The notes beneath the pieces are model-generated. The model searched no databases, was not told the origin of the DNA, and saw only the letters and a program-made list of their open reading frames with translations. The position numbers were made by a program, and so were the translations under genes. This document shows, piece by piece, positions 42,947-51,597 of a stretch of 64,000 bases of DNA (the first letter of the stretch is position 1; every line of letters begins with the position of its first letter). The stretch comes from an uncultured Eubacteriales bacterium. GTDB lineage: Bacteria > Bacillota > Clostridia > Christensenellales > CAG-314. The stretch spans positions 62,001-126,000 of the forward strand of contig URET01000001.1 in NCBI GenBank assembly GCA_900546875.1. The letters run 5' to 3'.

Positions 42947-44635
42947 ATGCTTAGAAATTTATACATAGAGAATATTGCTCTGATAGACAAGCTGGATATA
43001 CCTTTTGAGGCCGGTCTTAATTGTCTGAGCGGTGAAACGGGAGCGGGCAAGTCCATAATTGTCGACGCTCTTTCTTTTGTGCTCGGCGAAAGAGCGGACA
43101 AAACGTTGATAAAGCACGGAAAAGACTATGCTTTCGTCGAAGCCATATTCAGCGTGAATGAAAACGAACTTCCGACAGATGTCAGGGAAAATTATATAAA
43201 CGAAGAGAACACGATAATACTTTCAAGGAAAATGTATGCGGTCGGGAAGAACGAAGTACGTATAAACGGACGTGCGGCGAGCGTGACATTATTGAAGGAA
43301 TTGAGTCACAGACTTGTAGATATATTCGGTCAAAGCGAACATCTGTATTTATTTTCGCCTGAAAACCATCTTTCGGTGATAGACGGCTTTACCGCTGCCG
43401 GAAAAGAACACGAGCAACTTACGCGATTATATAATGAGTTTGAACAAGCAAAGAAAGAGCTGACTTTTTTCGGTGAGGACGAAAGCGAAAGAATGAGGAC
43501 GATAGATCTGTTGGAATATCAAATCAACGAAATAACCGACATATCGCCTGAACCTTGTGAAGATGATCAGCTCAAGGAGAAACTCGTAAAAATCAATAAC
43601 GCGGGAAAAATCAAGGATGAACTGTTGTTTGCGGCAGAAAGCGTCAACGAAGGTATACTGCCGAATTTGCAGAACGTAATAAAGGCCTTAGGGAACGTAC
43701 TGAAATACGACAGCTCATTGGCGAATGTTTTCAGCCGGCTTGAAAGCATGAAATACGAGGCGGAGGATATCAGCGACGAATTGGAGCAGACGGCAGATGC
43801 CGCGGAATATGATAAATACGAAGCGGAAGAAACCGAAAGACGTCTGGACGCGATAAACCGTCTGAAGAAGAAATACGGAGGCAGCATAGAAAAAGTACTC
43901 GAATACAGAAGGGCTGCCGAAGAAAAGAAAAGCATGCTTTCATCCGCATCTGAAAGAGTTGCCGAATTGAATTCCGTAATAAAGGCGGTATCGGGGAAGA
44001 TGTACGCCATAAGCGGAAAGCTGAGCGAAAAAAGGAAAGAAACCGCAACGAGGCTTTCGCATGAGATAGAGAAGGAACTCGGAGAGCTGGGTATAAAAGG
44101 AGCGCAATTCGCCGCGGTATTTGAAGAAGCACCGGATGAAGAATGTTATTCAGAGACATGCGATCCGAACGGATATGATAAAGCTGAGTTTTATTTATCC
44201 GCAAATGTCGGAGAACCTATGAAGCCTTTGGCAAAAGTGATATCGGGCGGTGAAATGTCCAGATTCATGCTGGCGATAAAAAATATAACGGCTGAAGTGG
44301 AAAAAGTTCCGACCATGATATTTGACGAAATAGATTCGGGTATAAGCGGAAATATAGCGCGGATGGTGGCAGTAAAACTCATGAGAGTTTCATCCGAGCA
44401 TCAATGCATAGTGATAACTCATCTGCCGCAGATAGCCGCTATATCAGACAGAAATTTTCTGATCGAAAAATACGTCGACAACGGAAAAACGATAAGCAAA
44501 GTGACGTTACTGGACGATGAAAGCAAAATCAGAGAGATCGCAAGACTTACCGGCGGCGGGTCCGATTATGCTTTGCTTCATGCCCGTGAACTGATAGAAT
44601 GGGGCGAAAAGCAGAAGAGAGCGGAAAAAATATAA
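42947..44635 (+). CDS. recN: DNA repair protein RecN
   Basis: The 562-residue SMC-like protein has an N-terminal ATPase half with Walker A GETGAGKS (29-36), long coiled-coil arms (about 160-380), and a C-terminal half with the signature VISGGEMSRFMLAI near 428 and Walker B TMIFDEIDSGISG near 458. RecN joins broken DNA ends during recombination repair. Length matches the family. It follows argR by 21 bases, as usual in this cluster. Confidence 0.97.
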   Translation: MLRNLYIENIALIDKLDIPFEAGLNCLSGETGAGKSIIVDALSFVLGERADKTLIKHGKDYAFVEAIFSVNENELPTDVRENYINEENTIILSRKMYAVGKNEVRINGRAASVTLLKELSHRLVDIFGQSEHLYLFSPENHLSVIDGFTAAGKEHEQLTRLYNEFEQAKKELTFFGEDESERMRTIDLLEYQINEITDISPEPCEDDQLKEKLVKINNAGKIKDELLFAAESVNEGILPNLQNVIKALGNVLKYDSSLANVFSRLESMKYEAEDISDELEQTADAAEYDKYEAEETERRLDAINRLKKKYGGSIEKVLEYRRAAEEKKSMLSSASERVAELNSVIKAVSGKMYAISGKLSEKRKETATRLSHEIEKELGELGIKGAQFAAVFEEAPDEECYSETCDPNGYDKAEFYLSANVGEPMKPLAKVISGGEMSRFMLAIKNITAEVEKVPTMIFDEIDSGISGNIARMVAVKLMRVSSEHQCIVITHLPQIAAISDRNFLIEKYVDNGKTISKVTLLDDESKIREIARLTGGGSDYALLHARELIEWGEKQKRAEKI

Positions 44636-44742
44636 TAATATTACACGCATAATATTATATAATTTAAATTATAACAGACTTTTTCATAGTATAGGAAGCT
44701 TTTTTGCAGTTAATAATCCGAGAAGGACAATCGGAGGTAAAC

Positions 44743-45528
44743 ATGAAAAAGCTTTCTGTTTTTTTTATAACGATATTGATATGTGTTTGTTTTATAAACG
44801 GCTGTGCAGATCAAAAAGCATCCGTAAGCGTAACGGCGTACTCATTGGTAAGCGGTTCATTTCTCGGTGAGGTGACTCTTTCCGCCGATGAATCCGGGAA
44901 GATAAATTATATAAGATTTGAAGAATATTATATGCCTACGACGCTTTTCAAAGTGGCAAATTATTCCGATTCCGAAATTGCGTATGCCGCGAAGCAGAGT
45001 ATAGTTTTATCGGGCGGAGGAGAAGAGGAGTATGTAAAGTACATCGATGTAGACGGAGAAAACTTTACGCTTTACACTTTGGAGTATAAAGACGGAAACG
45101 GTGAGTCATATTCTCCGAAAAGGTACACGATCGATTATAAAAGTGACGTCAGGAAGAGTCTGAATTCTTATATAGTTACTGACGAAGGAGCAAAATGGTA
45201 TGTTGGGGCGCTGCTGAAGGGAAGAGTGACGGTCGGCAAAAAGGAAGACAAGAAATATATTGCTCTTGCCGAAGCTTCGTATCGCGGAGGGATATGCAAA
45301 AGCAGTACGGGATACTGGTCGTCTGAGCTAGAAGACACGAAAGGGTGGGCGCTGAACATTCAGCTTATACAGACGCAGTTGCTTAAGGAGTTCAACAAGG
45401 GCAAGGAGCTTTCATTCAGTGACAAGGAGCTTGAAAGCATGCGGATAGATTCCGGTGCGACCATGCAGTCTTTTAATGATTACGCAAAATTGGCATATAA
45501 AGCATACAATATGCTGGTTGAAAAATAG
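44743..45528 (+). CDS. Lipoprotein of unknown function between recN and spoIVB
   Basis: From ATG 44743 (after TCGGAGGT) the product has 261 residues. A lipoprotein signal ends in CFINGC, giving Cys20 as lipid site. The mature part is a mixed alpha-beta domain with VTAYSLVSGSFLGEVTLS and IDYKSDVRKSLNSY segments, a GICKSSTGYWSSEL stretch near 190, and a helical C-terminus. I do not recognise it. In the B. subtilis order recN is followed directly by spoIVB, so this gene is an insertion into a sporulation cluster. A role in sporulation is a guess from position. Confidence 0.7.
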   Translation: MKKLSVFFITILICVCFINGCADQKASVSVTAYSLVSGSFLGEVTLSADESGKINYIRFEEYYMPTTLFKVANYSDSEIAYAAKQSIVLSGGGEEEYVKYIDVDGENFTLYTLEYKDGNGESYSPKRYTIDYKSDVRKSLNSYIVTDEGAKWYVGALLKGRVTVGKKEDKKYIALAEASYRGGICKSSTGYWSSELEDTKGWALNIQLIQTQLLKEFNKGKELSFSDKELESMRIDSGATMQSFNDYAKLAYKAYNMLVEK

Positions 45529-45595
45529 TTCGGGCGCATAATAATTTAAAATACAAGCAAAACTAACAGAGTATTCCACATTGAGAGGCGAGACG

Positions 45596-46759
45596 ATGAG
45601 AAAAATACTGTTGGTTTTAGTTTTGCTGGCTGTAATATTGTCCGGTATTTCGGGAAAAGGCGCAGAAGCTTACGACGCAAAAAGCTGTACCGTTATGGCG
45701 GCGATTACGGAAAAGTCCGATACAGCCGGGATCCCGGAAGCTGTGCACAGTGATAACGTTGTTGACAAAATCGGAGACATTTTATTCGGCGGAGAAGCGG
45801 AAGTATCGGCAAAAGTATATCTTGGCGGAATACCTCTCGGATTGAGTCTGAATTCAAGAGGCGTCAAGGTAATCGGTCTCAGTGAAATAATGACGAGTCA
45901 AGGTTTGCGTGCGCCTGCCGTAGAGGCTGACATCAGGATCGGGGATGTTATTCTGCAAGTAGAAGGAGAGAATATAACCAGCGCAAAGACTCTGAGTGAG
46001 GCGGCGAACAAAAGCGGCGGGAAAAGTCTAGTCATTCGTTTGATGCGGAAGGGAGAGGTGATAAAAGTATCGGCCATTCCGGCGCTTGATATTACCGACG
46101 GCAAATACAAACTCGGACTTTGGGCAAAAGAGGGAAGCAGCGGAATAGGGACATTGACGTATGTGGAGAACAGCGGAAAATTCGGAAGCTTGGGACACCC
46201 GATAGTAAATCCCGAAAACGGGGAGATATACTCTATTACGGGAGGACGTGTATATGATGCGGTGATTTCCGGTGTGGTGAAGGGAGTACGCGGAAGGGCC
46301 GGGGAGTTGAGGGGGAGTTTCAACGACAAGGTCATAGGAAGCATAAGCGTCAATAATAAGTACGGAGTATACGGTGAACTTGACGAAAGCGTATACAAAT
46401 ATCTTCCGATAGTAGAAGTAGAGAAGGCATCTAAAGTGAAGCCCGGGAAAGCGCAAATCTATTCTACGATAAACGGATCGACTCCCGAAGTTTACGATAT
46501 TGAAATCATCAAAGCTGCCGCTCAGAATAAAGCCGACGATAAAGGAATGGTCATACGGGTAACGGATGAAAGACTCATATCTCAGACAGGCGGTATAGTA
46601 CAGGGAATGAGCGGAAGTCCCATAGTGCAAAACGGAAAACTTATAGGTGCAGTTACCCACGTATTCGTGAATGACCCGTTAAAGGGATACGGAGTATACG
46701 CGGAATGGATGCTTATGAATTCATATGAGAGCGAAAACAGGCTTAAGACGGCTGCATGA
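45596..46759 (+). CDS. spoIVB: Stage IV sporulation protein B (SpoIVB signalling peptidase)
   Basis: From ATG 45596 (after GAGAGGCGA) the product has 387 residues: a membrane/signal helix (about 3-25), a PDZ domain (about 100-165, PAVEADIRIGDVILQVEGENI region) and an S55 serine peptidase domain. The triad can be placed by family spacing: H201 (SLGHPIV), D324 (RVTDERL) and S339 (QGMSGSPIV), 15 residues apart as in B. subtilis. SpoIVB is secreted by the forespore and cleaves SpoIVFA to switch on pro-sigma-K processing. Unlike B. subtilis, spo0A does not follow. Confidence 0.95.
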   Translation: MRKILLVLVLLAVILSGISGKGAEAYDAKSCTVMAAITEKSDTAGIPEAVHSDNVVDKIGDILFGGEAEVSAKVYLGGIPLGLSLNSRGVKVIGLSEIMTSQGLRAPAVEADIRIGDVILQVEGENITSAKTLSEAANKSGGKSLVIRLMRKGEVIKVSAIPALDITDGKYKLGLWAKEGSSGIGTLTYVENSGKFGSLGHPIVNPENGEIYSITGGRVYDAVISGVVKGVRGRAGELRGSFNDKVIGSISVNNKYGVYGELDESVYKYLPIVEVEKASKVKPGKAQIYSTINGSTPEVYDIEIIKAAAQNKADDKGMVIRVTDERLISQTGGIVQGMSGSPIVQNGKLIGAVTHVFVNDPLKGYGVYAEWMLMNSYESENRLKTAA

Positions 46760-46793
46760 TTGATTATTGATTTACGTGATTTTTTCAATAAAA

Positions 46794-46822
46794 GAATATT
46801 GACGATATATGTCGAATACAAT
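46794..46822 (+). promoter_or_regulatory. Sigma-E-like promoter
   Basis: GAATATT (46794-46800) matches the sigma-E -35 consensus KMATATT. After a 14-base spacer AATACAAT (46815-46822) matches the -10 consensus CATACAHT at 7 of 8 positions. A TGTCGAA 0A-box-like heptamer overlaps it at 46810-46816. The predicted start falls on the next gene's ATG. Confidence 0.55.
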
Positions 46823-46827
46823 ACCGT

Positions 46828-47439
46828 ATGAAAACGCGGTATTTTATTACGGATTTTATATCCGACATCAGGCGAAATCTAGAAAGGTATAAGTTACGCT
46901 GTATTATCGTAGCGGCGAGTTTCATACTCGGGGTCATACTCGGAATCGTATTTTTGGAGAGTATAAGAGCAGTACAATGGCTTATGTATGAAGACTATTG
47001 CCGTCTGGATGACTTACTGGGTATAGAAGGTTTTTTTCAGGCGGCGATGATGCTTTTTTTCAGCGGGTTCAGATTTGTATTGCTGGCTTTGATCTGTTGT
47101 CTTGCAAAAAAACTGACGCCGGTATTTTATTTCATTTCTTTTGTCAGGGGGATGGCTTTTATTGCCGCAGTGATCACCGCGATAGAGGAATTCATGATAA
47201 TCGGAGTGATATACGTAATACTTATACCCATAGTATTTCAGTTAGTTGTTCTGACGATATTTATAATATGCTGTGCGATGGTGTCCGCAATGGACAATTG
47301 CAATATTTCGGTTTTTAAAGAGCGGGCAATAAAACTGGGATGGCTGGCTTTGGCTTCTGCGGCAGTACTGCTTGCAATATCGCTGATCCTGTCTTTTATA
47401 CTTGTTCTTATACTGAAGCCATTGCTGATGTTTATATGA
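46828..47439 (+). CDS. SpoIIM-like polytopic membrane protein, apparently leaderless
   Basis: The 203-residue protein has five or six transmembrane helices after a short basic N-terminus, starting with CIIVAASFILGVILGIVFLESIRAV, a layout and length like SpoIIM/DUF95 proteins (SpoIIM in B. subtilis works with SpoIID/SpoIIP in forespore engulfment and is sigma-E dependent). No ribosome site precedes ATG 46828, and the sigma-E-like promoter would start transcription at or next to this ATG, so the mRNA may lack a leader. The identification rests on topology, promoter type and position after spoIVB; it may be another membrane protein. Confidence 0.55.
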   Translation: MKTRYFITDFISDIRRNLERYKLRCIIVAASFILGVILGIVFLESIRAVQWLMYEDYCRLDDLLGIEGFFQAAMMLFFSGFRFVLLALICCLAKKLTPVFYFISFVRGMAFIAAVITAIEEFMIIGVIYVILIPIVFQLVVLTIFIICCAMVSAMDNCNISVFKERAIKLGWLALASAAVLLAISLILSFILVLILKPLLMFI

Positions 47440-47617
47440 AACTGAGCTGATAAGGATCTTTTCAATAAGGCGTCCGAAAATCGAGTGCCTGAAAGATCCC
47501 GAAAATACAGTTTTATACTGTCTGCCAACGCGCTCAAAAGACTCCGTCCTACTGAGAATAATACTTAAAAGCTGAAGTTTGTTTCGATCTAATCTGAAAA
47601 ATAAAGCTGAAGATCCG

Positions 47618-47643
47618 AACTCCCGGGCATTATCGGGAGTTTT
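47618..47643 (+). terminator. Terminator after the SpoIIM-like gene
   Basis: AACTCCCG (47618-47625) pairs with CGGGAGTT (47634-47641) across an eight-base loop, followed by TTGTC. The stretch 47440-47617 before it holds no gene. Confidence 0.65.
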
Positions 47644-47721
47644 GTCATAATACTGAAGAGTTCTGAATATCGCGTTGTTTTTTTCACATACTATAAGCAA
47701 ATGAAAAAAGAGGTTCATCAT

Positions 47722-48867
47722 ATGAAAAAGTATATTGTTTTTCTATTCGGCGTATTGATCGTATGTGCATTTATAGCTGTAGGTATGCCTGAAAAAGCAG
47801 ACGCTGAAGCTTTGGCTCCTCATTCCGCAAGCGCTTTGCTTATGGAATACGAAAGCGGAGAAATACTCTATAAGAATTCTGCCGAAGTCAGAAGGCCTAT
47901 AGCAAGTATGGTAAAAATCATGACGCTGAATATTATTTTTGACAGTATCAAGGAAGGGAAACTGAATTATACCGACATGGTCAGCGTAAGCAATAAAGCC
48001 GCTTCGACGGGGGGATCGCAGGCGTTTCTGGACGCGGGAAAAAGCTACAATGCCGAAGCTTTGATAAAGTCCATAATAATAGCCTCGGCAAATGACTCGT
48101 GCGTAGCCATGGCAGAACACCTGATGGGAAGCACCGAAGCATTTGTTTCGGAAATGAACAAAAGAGCTCAGAAACTCGGAATGACCTCAACTAATTACGC
48201 AAATTGTACCGGTCTGCCGGCTCCCGACGCTTTTTCTACCGCGCATGATGTCGCACTGTGTATGAGGGAGCTTCTTTCTCATAAAGACTATTTCAGGTAT
48301 TCAAGAATCTGGATGGAAGACTTTGTTCACCCCGGAGGGAGAGTGACCCAACTGACAAACACAAACAGGCTGATAAGATCGTATAACGGTTGTGACGGCG
48401 GAAAAACAGGTTATACAAACGAATCCAAACATTGTATAGCTGCCACGGCAGTAAAAAACGGCATGAGGCTCATATCGGTCGTAATGGCGGGAGAAAGCAG
48501 TCAGGATCGCTTTGCGGATGCGGCTTCAATGCTCAATTACGGATTTGCAAACTATGAAAGCAAGGTACTTCTCGGAGCCGGCAGCGATCTCGGTGAAGTC
48601 AAGGTAAGCGGCGGGAAAGAAAGGGAAGTAAAAGCCGTTGCAGAAAGTGACTTAAGATTGTTCGGAAAAAGAGGCGAAACAGAAGGAGAAGTCAAATTCG
48701 AAATATCAGAAACCGTAAAAGCTCCCGTTAAAAAAGGAGACAGGCTCGGGACCGCTTATATCATGGACGAATCGGGCAAGATAGTATCAAGCGTATTTGT
48801 CATAGCGCAGTCTGATGTAGAAAAAGCTTCGCTATGGGATATAATCAGACGACTGAAGGGAGAATAA
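47722..48867 (+). CDS. D-alanyl-D-alanine carboxypeptidase (S11, DacF-like)
   Basis: From ATG 47722 (after AAAGAGG) the product has 381 residues with a signal peptide (about 1-27, cut near DAEA), an S11 penicillin-binding domain with S62-M-V-K65, S122-A-N124 and K228-T-G, and a C-terminal beta-rich domain (about 280-350) plus a short amphipathic tail (about 360-381) for membrane attachment. The enzyme trims the terminal D-Ala from peptidoglycan stem peptides. In spore formers DacF/DacB act on spore cortex; the location after sporulation genes suggests this but does not prove it. An alternative ATG at 47701 lacks a site. Confidence 0.92.
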   Translation: MKKYIVFLFGVLIVCAFIAVGMPEKADAEALAPHSASALLMEYESGEILYKNSAEVRRPIASMVKIMTLNIIFDSIKEGKLNYTDMVSVSNKAASTGGSQAFLDAGKSYNAEALIKSIIIASANDSCVAMAEHLMGSTEAFVSEMNKRAQKLGMTSTNYANCTGLPAPDAFSTAHDVALCMRELLSHKDYFRYSRIWMEDFVHPGGRVTQLTNTNRLIRSYNGCDGGKTGYTNESKHCIAATAVKNGMRLISVVMAGESSQDRFADAASMLNYGFANYESKVLLGAGSDLGEVKVSGGKEREVKAVAESDLRLFGKRGETEGEVKFEISETVKAPVKKGDRLGTAYIMDESGKIVSSVFVIAQSDVEKASLWDIIRRLKGE

Positions 48868-48883
48868 GAAATCAAAAATCATA

Positions 48884-48911
48884 AACGGATCAACCGATCC
48901 GTTTTTTTTTA
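48884..48911 (+). terminator. Terminator after the carboxypeptidase gene
   Basis: AACGGATC (48884-48891) pairs with GATCCGTT (48896-48903) around AACC, followed by a run of nine T. Confidence 0.9.
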
Positions 48912-48939
48912 TAAAAATTATATAACACTGTCAAAACTG

Positions 48940-48968
48940 TTGACACCGGACATATTATGAAGTATAAT
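48940..48968 (+). promoter_or_regulatory. Promoter of the metal-resistance operon
   Basis: TTGACA (48940-48945) and TATAAT (48963-48968) are separated by 17 bases, a full consensus. Confidence 0.9.
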
Positions 48969-48976
48969 GCAAATAG

Positions 48977-48992
48977 TTGAACAACTGTTCAA
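48977..48992 (+). promoter_or_regulatory. CadC/SmtB-type operator
   Basis: TTGAACA-AC-TGTTCAA is a perfect inverted repeat just downstream of the -10 box, where a bound repressor would cover the start point. It resembles the ATAxxTGAACAxxTGTTCA core of CadC/ArsR operators. The adjacent gene encodes the likely repressor. Confidence 0.85.
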
Positions 48993-49010
48993 ATATAAGA
49001 GGTGTTGACG

Positions 49011-49382
49011 ATGAAAATAAACGACGAAGTGCGTGAAGAAGAATTTTGTACTGAAACAAAGGTACATACAGGCAGCGTGGAGGCTGTAAGGGAGCGAATG
49101 CCCGATGAAGATTCGTTATATGAAGTAGCGGAGCTTTTCAAAGTATTCGGTGACTCGACGAGGACGCGGATAATTGCGGCGTTATTTGAAGGCGAGTTAT
49201 GTGTATGTGATATAGCTGCACTGTTGAGTATGAGCATATCAGCCGTATCGCATCAGCTTCGCATACTTAGACAGACAAAGATAGTCAAGAGCCGCAGGAG
49301 CGGGAAGGAAGTATTTTATTCGCTTGACGACGAACATATTTATAAAATTTACCGTATGGCGATAGAGCATATCGCCGAATAA
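49011..49382 (+). CDS. ArsR/SmtB-family metal-sensing repressor (CadC-like)
   Basis: From ATG 49011 (after AGAGGTG) the product has 123 residues with a winged-helix core (LFKVFGDSTRTRIIAAL, then SMSISAVSHQLRILRQTKIVKSRRSGKEVFY). The metal site ELCVCD (C64, C66) in the alpha-3 position and an extra cysteine near the N-terminus (C13) match CadC-type sensors of Cd, Pb and Zn. When metal binds, repression of the downstream HMA protein and ATPase is lifted. The stop is 11 bases before the HMA gene. Confidence 0.93.
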   Translation: MKINDEVREEEFCTETKVHTGSVEAVRERMPDEDSLYEVAELFKVFGDSTRTRIIAALFEGELCVCDIAALLSMSISAVSHQLRILRQTKIVKSRRSGKEVFYSLDDEHIYKIYRMAIEHIAE

Positions 49383-49393
49383 AGGAGGATAAT

Positions 49394-49615
49394 ATGCAAA
49401 AGTATTACAGAATAAAGGGACTGGATTGTGCTCATTGTGCCGCCAGGCTTGAGAGAGAACTCAATAAACTCAGCGGGATACGCGAAGCCAATGTGAATTT
49501 TCTTACACAAAAGATATCGGTTTTGTATGCAAACGAAGATTTTTCTCAGGCAGAGAAAACCTTATATGCTTTAGCCGCAAAAATAGAGCCGGAATGTGAG
49601 ATTACGGCAAGATAA
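49394..49615 (+). CDS. Stand-alone heavy-metal-associated (HMA) protein
   Basis: The 73-residue protein is one HMA domain with the metal motif GLDCAHC (C12, C15) and the typical VNFLTQKISV strand. It probably delivers metal to the P-type ATPase encoded ten bases downstream. That ATPase lacks an N-terminal HMA domain, so this gene appears to be the detached domain. ATG 49394 follows AAAGGAGGA. Confidence 0.92.
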   Translation: MQKYYRIKGLDCAHCAARLERELNKLSGIREANVNFLTQKISVLYANEDFSQAEKTLYALAAKIEPECEITAR

Positions 49616-49625
49616 GAGGTAAAGT

Positions 49626-51473
49626 ATGTCTACAAGGAAAAAAGTCATGATCAGGCTTATGGTGGGATTGATACTGTACGTTTTCGCGTTGATTGTCGAT
49701 CATGTATTGTCACCTCGGAATATACCGGGAGCGTGCATGTTTTTACCGGCATATTTGGTTGTCGGATACGACATATTGCTGAAGGCATTAAGAGGCATAA
49801 CCCGGGGAAGGGTATTTGACGAAAATTTTCTTATGTCCATTGCGACAATTGGTGCTTTTCTTATCGGGGAGTACACCGAAGGCGTAGCGGTGATGTTTTT
49901 TTATCAGGTCGGCGAGCTGTTTCAGAGTTACGCGGTCGGAAGGTCACGTGACTCTATTGCCGAGCTTATGAATATCAGGCCGGACAGAGCCAGAGTTATA
50001 AGGGATGGGAAAGAAGAAGAGGTTGATCCAGAAAGTGTGGAAGCAGGCGACATAATATTGGTAAAACCGGGCGAAAGGATCCCTCTGGACGGAGTGATAG
50101 TCAAGGGCGAAACTTCTTTGAATACCTCGGCGCTCACCGGAGAATCCATGCCTGTAATGAAAAGGCCCGGAGACGAGGTACTGAGCGGCTGTATAAATCT
50201 TAACGGACTTATAGAAATAAAATGTCTGAAACGTTTTTATGATTCCACTGTTTCCAAAATTCTTGATCTGGTCGAAAACGCATCTGACAAAAAAAGCAAG
50301 GCTGAAAATTTCATAACCAGATTCGCAAGATATTATACTCCCGCAGTCGTACTGTGTGCGTTTACAGTTGCGGTTATACCTTCGTTGATCACAGGCAGAT
50401 GGGAATTCTGGCTGCATAAAGCCTTAGCTTTTCTGGTAGTATCCTGTCCGTGTGCGTTGGTAATAAGTGTACCTTTAAGTTTTTTCGGAGGGATAGGAGG
50501 CGCGTCTAAAAGAGGTATACTTATTAAGGGCGGAAATTATATGGAGCAGTTGAGCAAAGTATCCGTAATGGCGCTTGATAAGACCGGAACGCTCACGAAG
50601 GGAAGTTTTTCCGTAGTCAGAACAGAACCCGAGCAAAGGAGGGAAGAAATATTAAAGTACGCGGCAATAGCGGAAAGTGCGTCTAATCATCCGATAGCGC
50701 TTTCGATAAGGCAGGCTGCAGGGGAGATAAAAGCCGAAGGCTATGAGATCTTTGAGACTGCAGGAGAAGGTGTGAGGGCAAAGAATGGGTCCGAGGAGAT
50801 AATAGTCGGGAACGAAAGGTTTATGTTGAATAACGGGATAAAAATCCTTGAAAAAAGCGAGAGCGGCACGACGGTATACGTGGCGCACAATAAAGAATAC
50901 ACAGGCAGGATAATCATATCCGACGTCTTGAAAGAAGACGCTCGCGATTTTATAATACAGCTTCGTTCGCTGGGAATAACTCCTTATATGCTTACCGGAG
51001 ACAACGAAAAATCGGCTCATGAAACCGCGTCGGAAACCGGAATAGAAAATTATGAATCTTCGCTTTTACCCGGAGAAAAGATGGAGAAGATAGAAGAGCT
51101 GATATCGGTTGAAAAGCCGAAGAAAAGGACCGTTTCTTTTGTCGGCGACGGTATCAACGACGCTCCCGTATTGCGTCGCAGCGATGTAGGGATAGCTATG
51201 GGAGGAATAGGAAGTGATTCGGCGATAGAGGCTGCAGATATAGTAATTATGCAAGACAAGCTGTCATCCATAATTACGGCTGTAAATATCTGCAAAAAAA
51301 CCATGAAGCTCGTATACCAGAATATTATATTTTCCATTGCGGTAAAAACCGGCGTAATGATTCTGGCGGTAATTGCTGATCTGTCGTGGATAATGTGGCT
51401 GGCCGTATTTGCCGACGTAGGCGTGACGGTGATAGCCATACTTAACGCAATGAGAGCGCTTTCCTTCAAATAG
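49626..51473 (+). CDS. Zn/Cd/Pb-exporting P1B-type ATPase
   Basis: The 615-residue ATPase has all P1B-type motifs: TGES phosphatase motif near 172, the intramembrane metal motif C274-P-C276, phosphorylation motif D318-KTGTLT, the HP motif (SNHPIAL near 358), MLTGDNEKSA near 458 and GDGINDAPVL near 515. CPC with this context points to Zn/Cd/Pb export. The N-terminus starts directly with membrane helices and has no metal-binding domain. Together with the repressor and HMA gene it forms a self-contained efflux operon. Confidence 0.95.
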   Translation: MSTRKKVMIRLMVGLILYVFALIVDHVLSPRNIPGACMFLPAYLVVGYDILLKALRGITRGRVFDENFLMSIATIGAFLIGEYTEGVAVMFFYQVGELFQSYAVGRSRDSIAELMNIRPDRARVIRDGKEEEVDPESVEAGDIILVKPGERIPLDGVIVKGETSLNTSALTGESMPVMKRPGDEVLSGCINLNGLIEIKCLKRFYDSTVSKILDLVENASDKKSKAENFITRFARYYTPAVVLCAFTVAVIPSLITGRWEFWLHKALAFLVVSCPCALVISVPLSFFGGIGGASKRGILIKGGNYMEQLSKVSVMALDKTGTLTKGSFSVVRTEPEQRREEILKYAAIAESASNHPIALSIRQAAGEIKAEGYEIFETAGEGVRAKNGSEEIIVGNERFMLNNGIKILEKSESGTTVYVAHNKEYTGRIIISDVLKEDARDFIIQLRSLGITPYMLTGDNEKSAHETASETGIENYESSLLPGEKMEKIEELISVEKPKKRTVSFVGDGINDAPVLRRSDVGIAMGGIGSDSAIEAADIVIMQDKLSSIITAVNICKKTMKLVYQNIIFSIAVKTGVMILAVIADLSWIMWLAVFADVGVTVIAILNAMRALSFK

Positions 51474-51545
51474 CAACGATGTATCAGGCTGTTTTCATAA
51501 AAAAAGGTAATAGAATGCAATAATACATTTATATGCTTAAACATG

Positions 51546-51574
51546 TTGACTTTGATATCATAGTTTGCTATAAT
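51546..51574 (+). promoter_or_regulatory. Promoter of the DegV gene
   Basis: TTGACT (51546-51551) and TATAAT (51569-51574) are separated by 17 bases. Confidence 0.85.
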
Positions 51575-51597
51575 ATAGTGAATCGGAGGTTGTGCTT

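Noticed and set aside
44635..44660. ATAATATTA/TAATATTAT hairpin after recN as a terminator
   Set aside because: The stem is all A/T and lacks a proper T run, so it would be weak.
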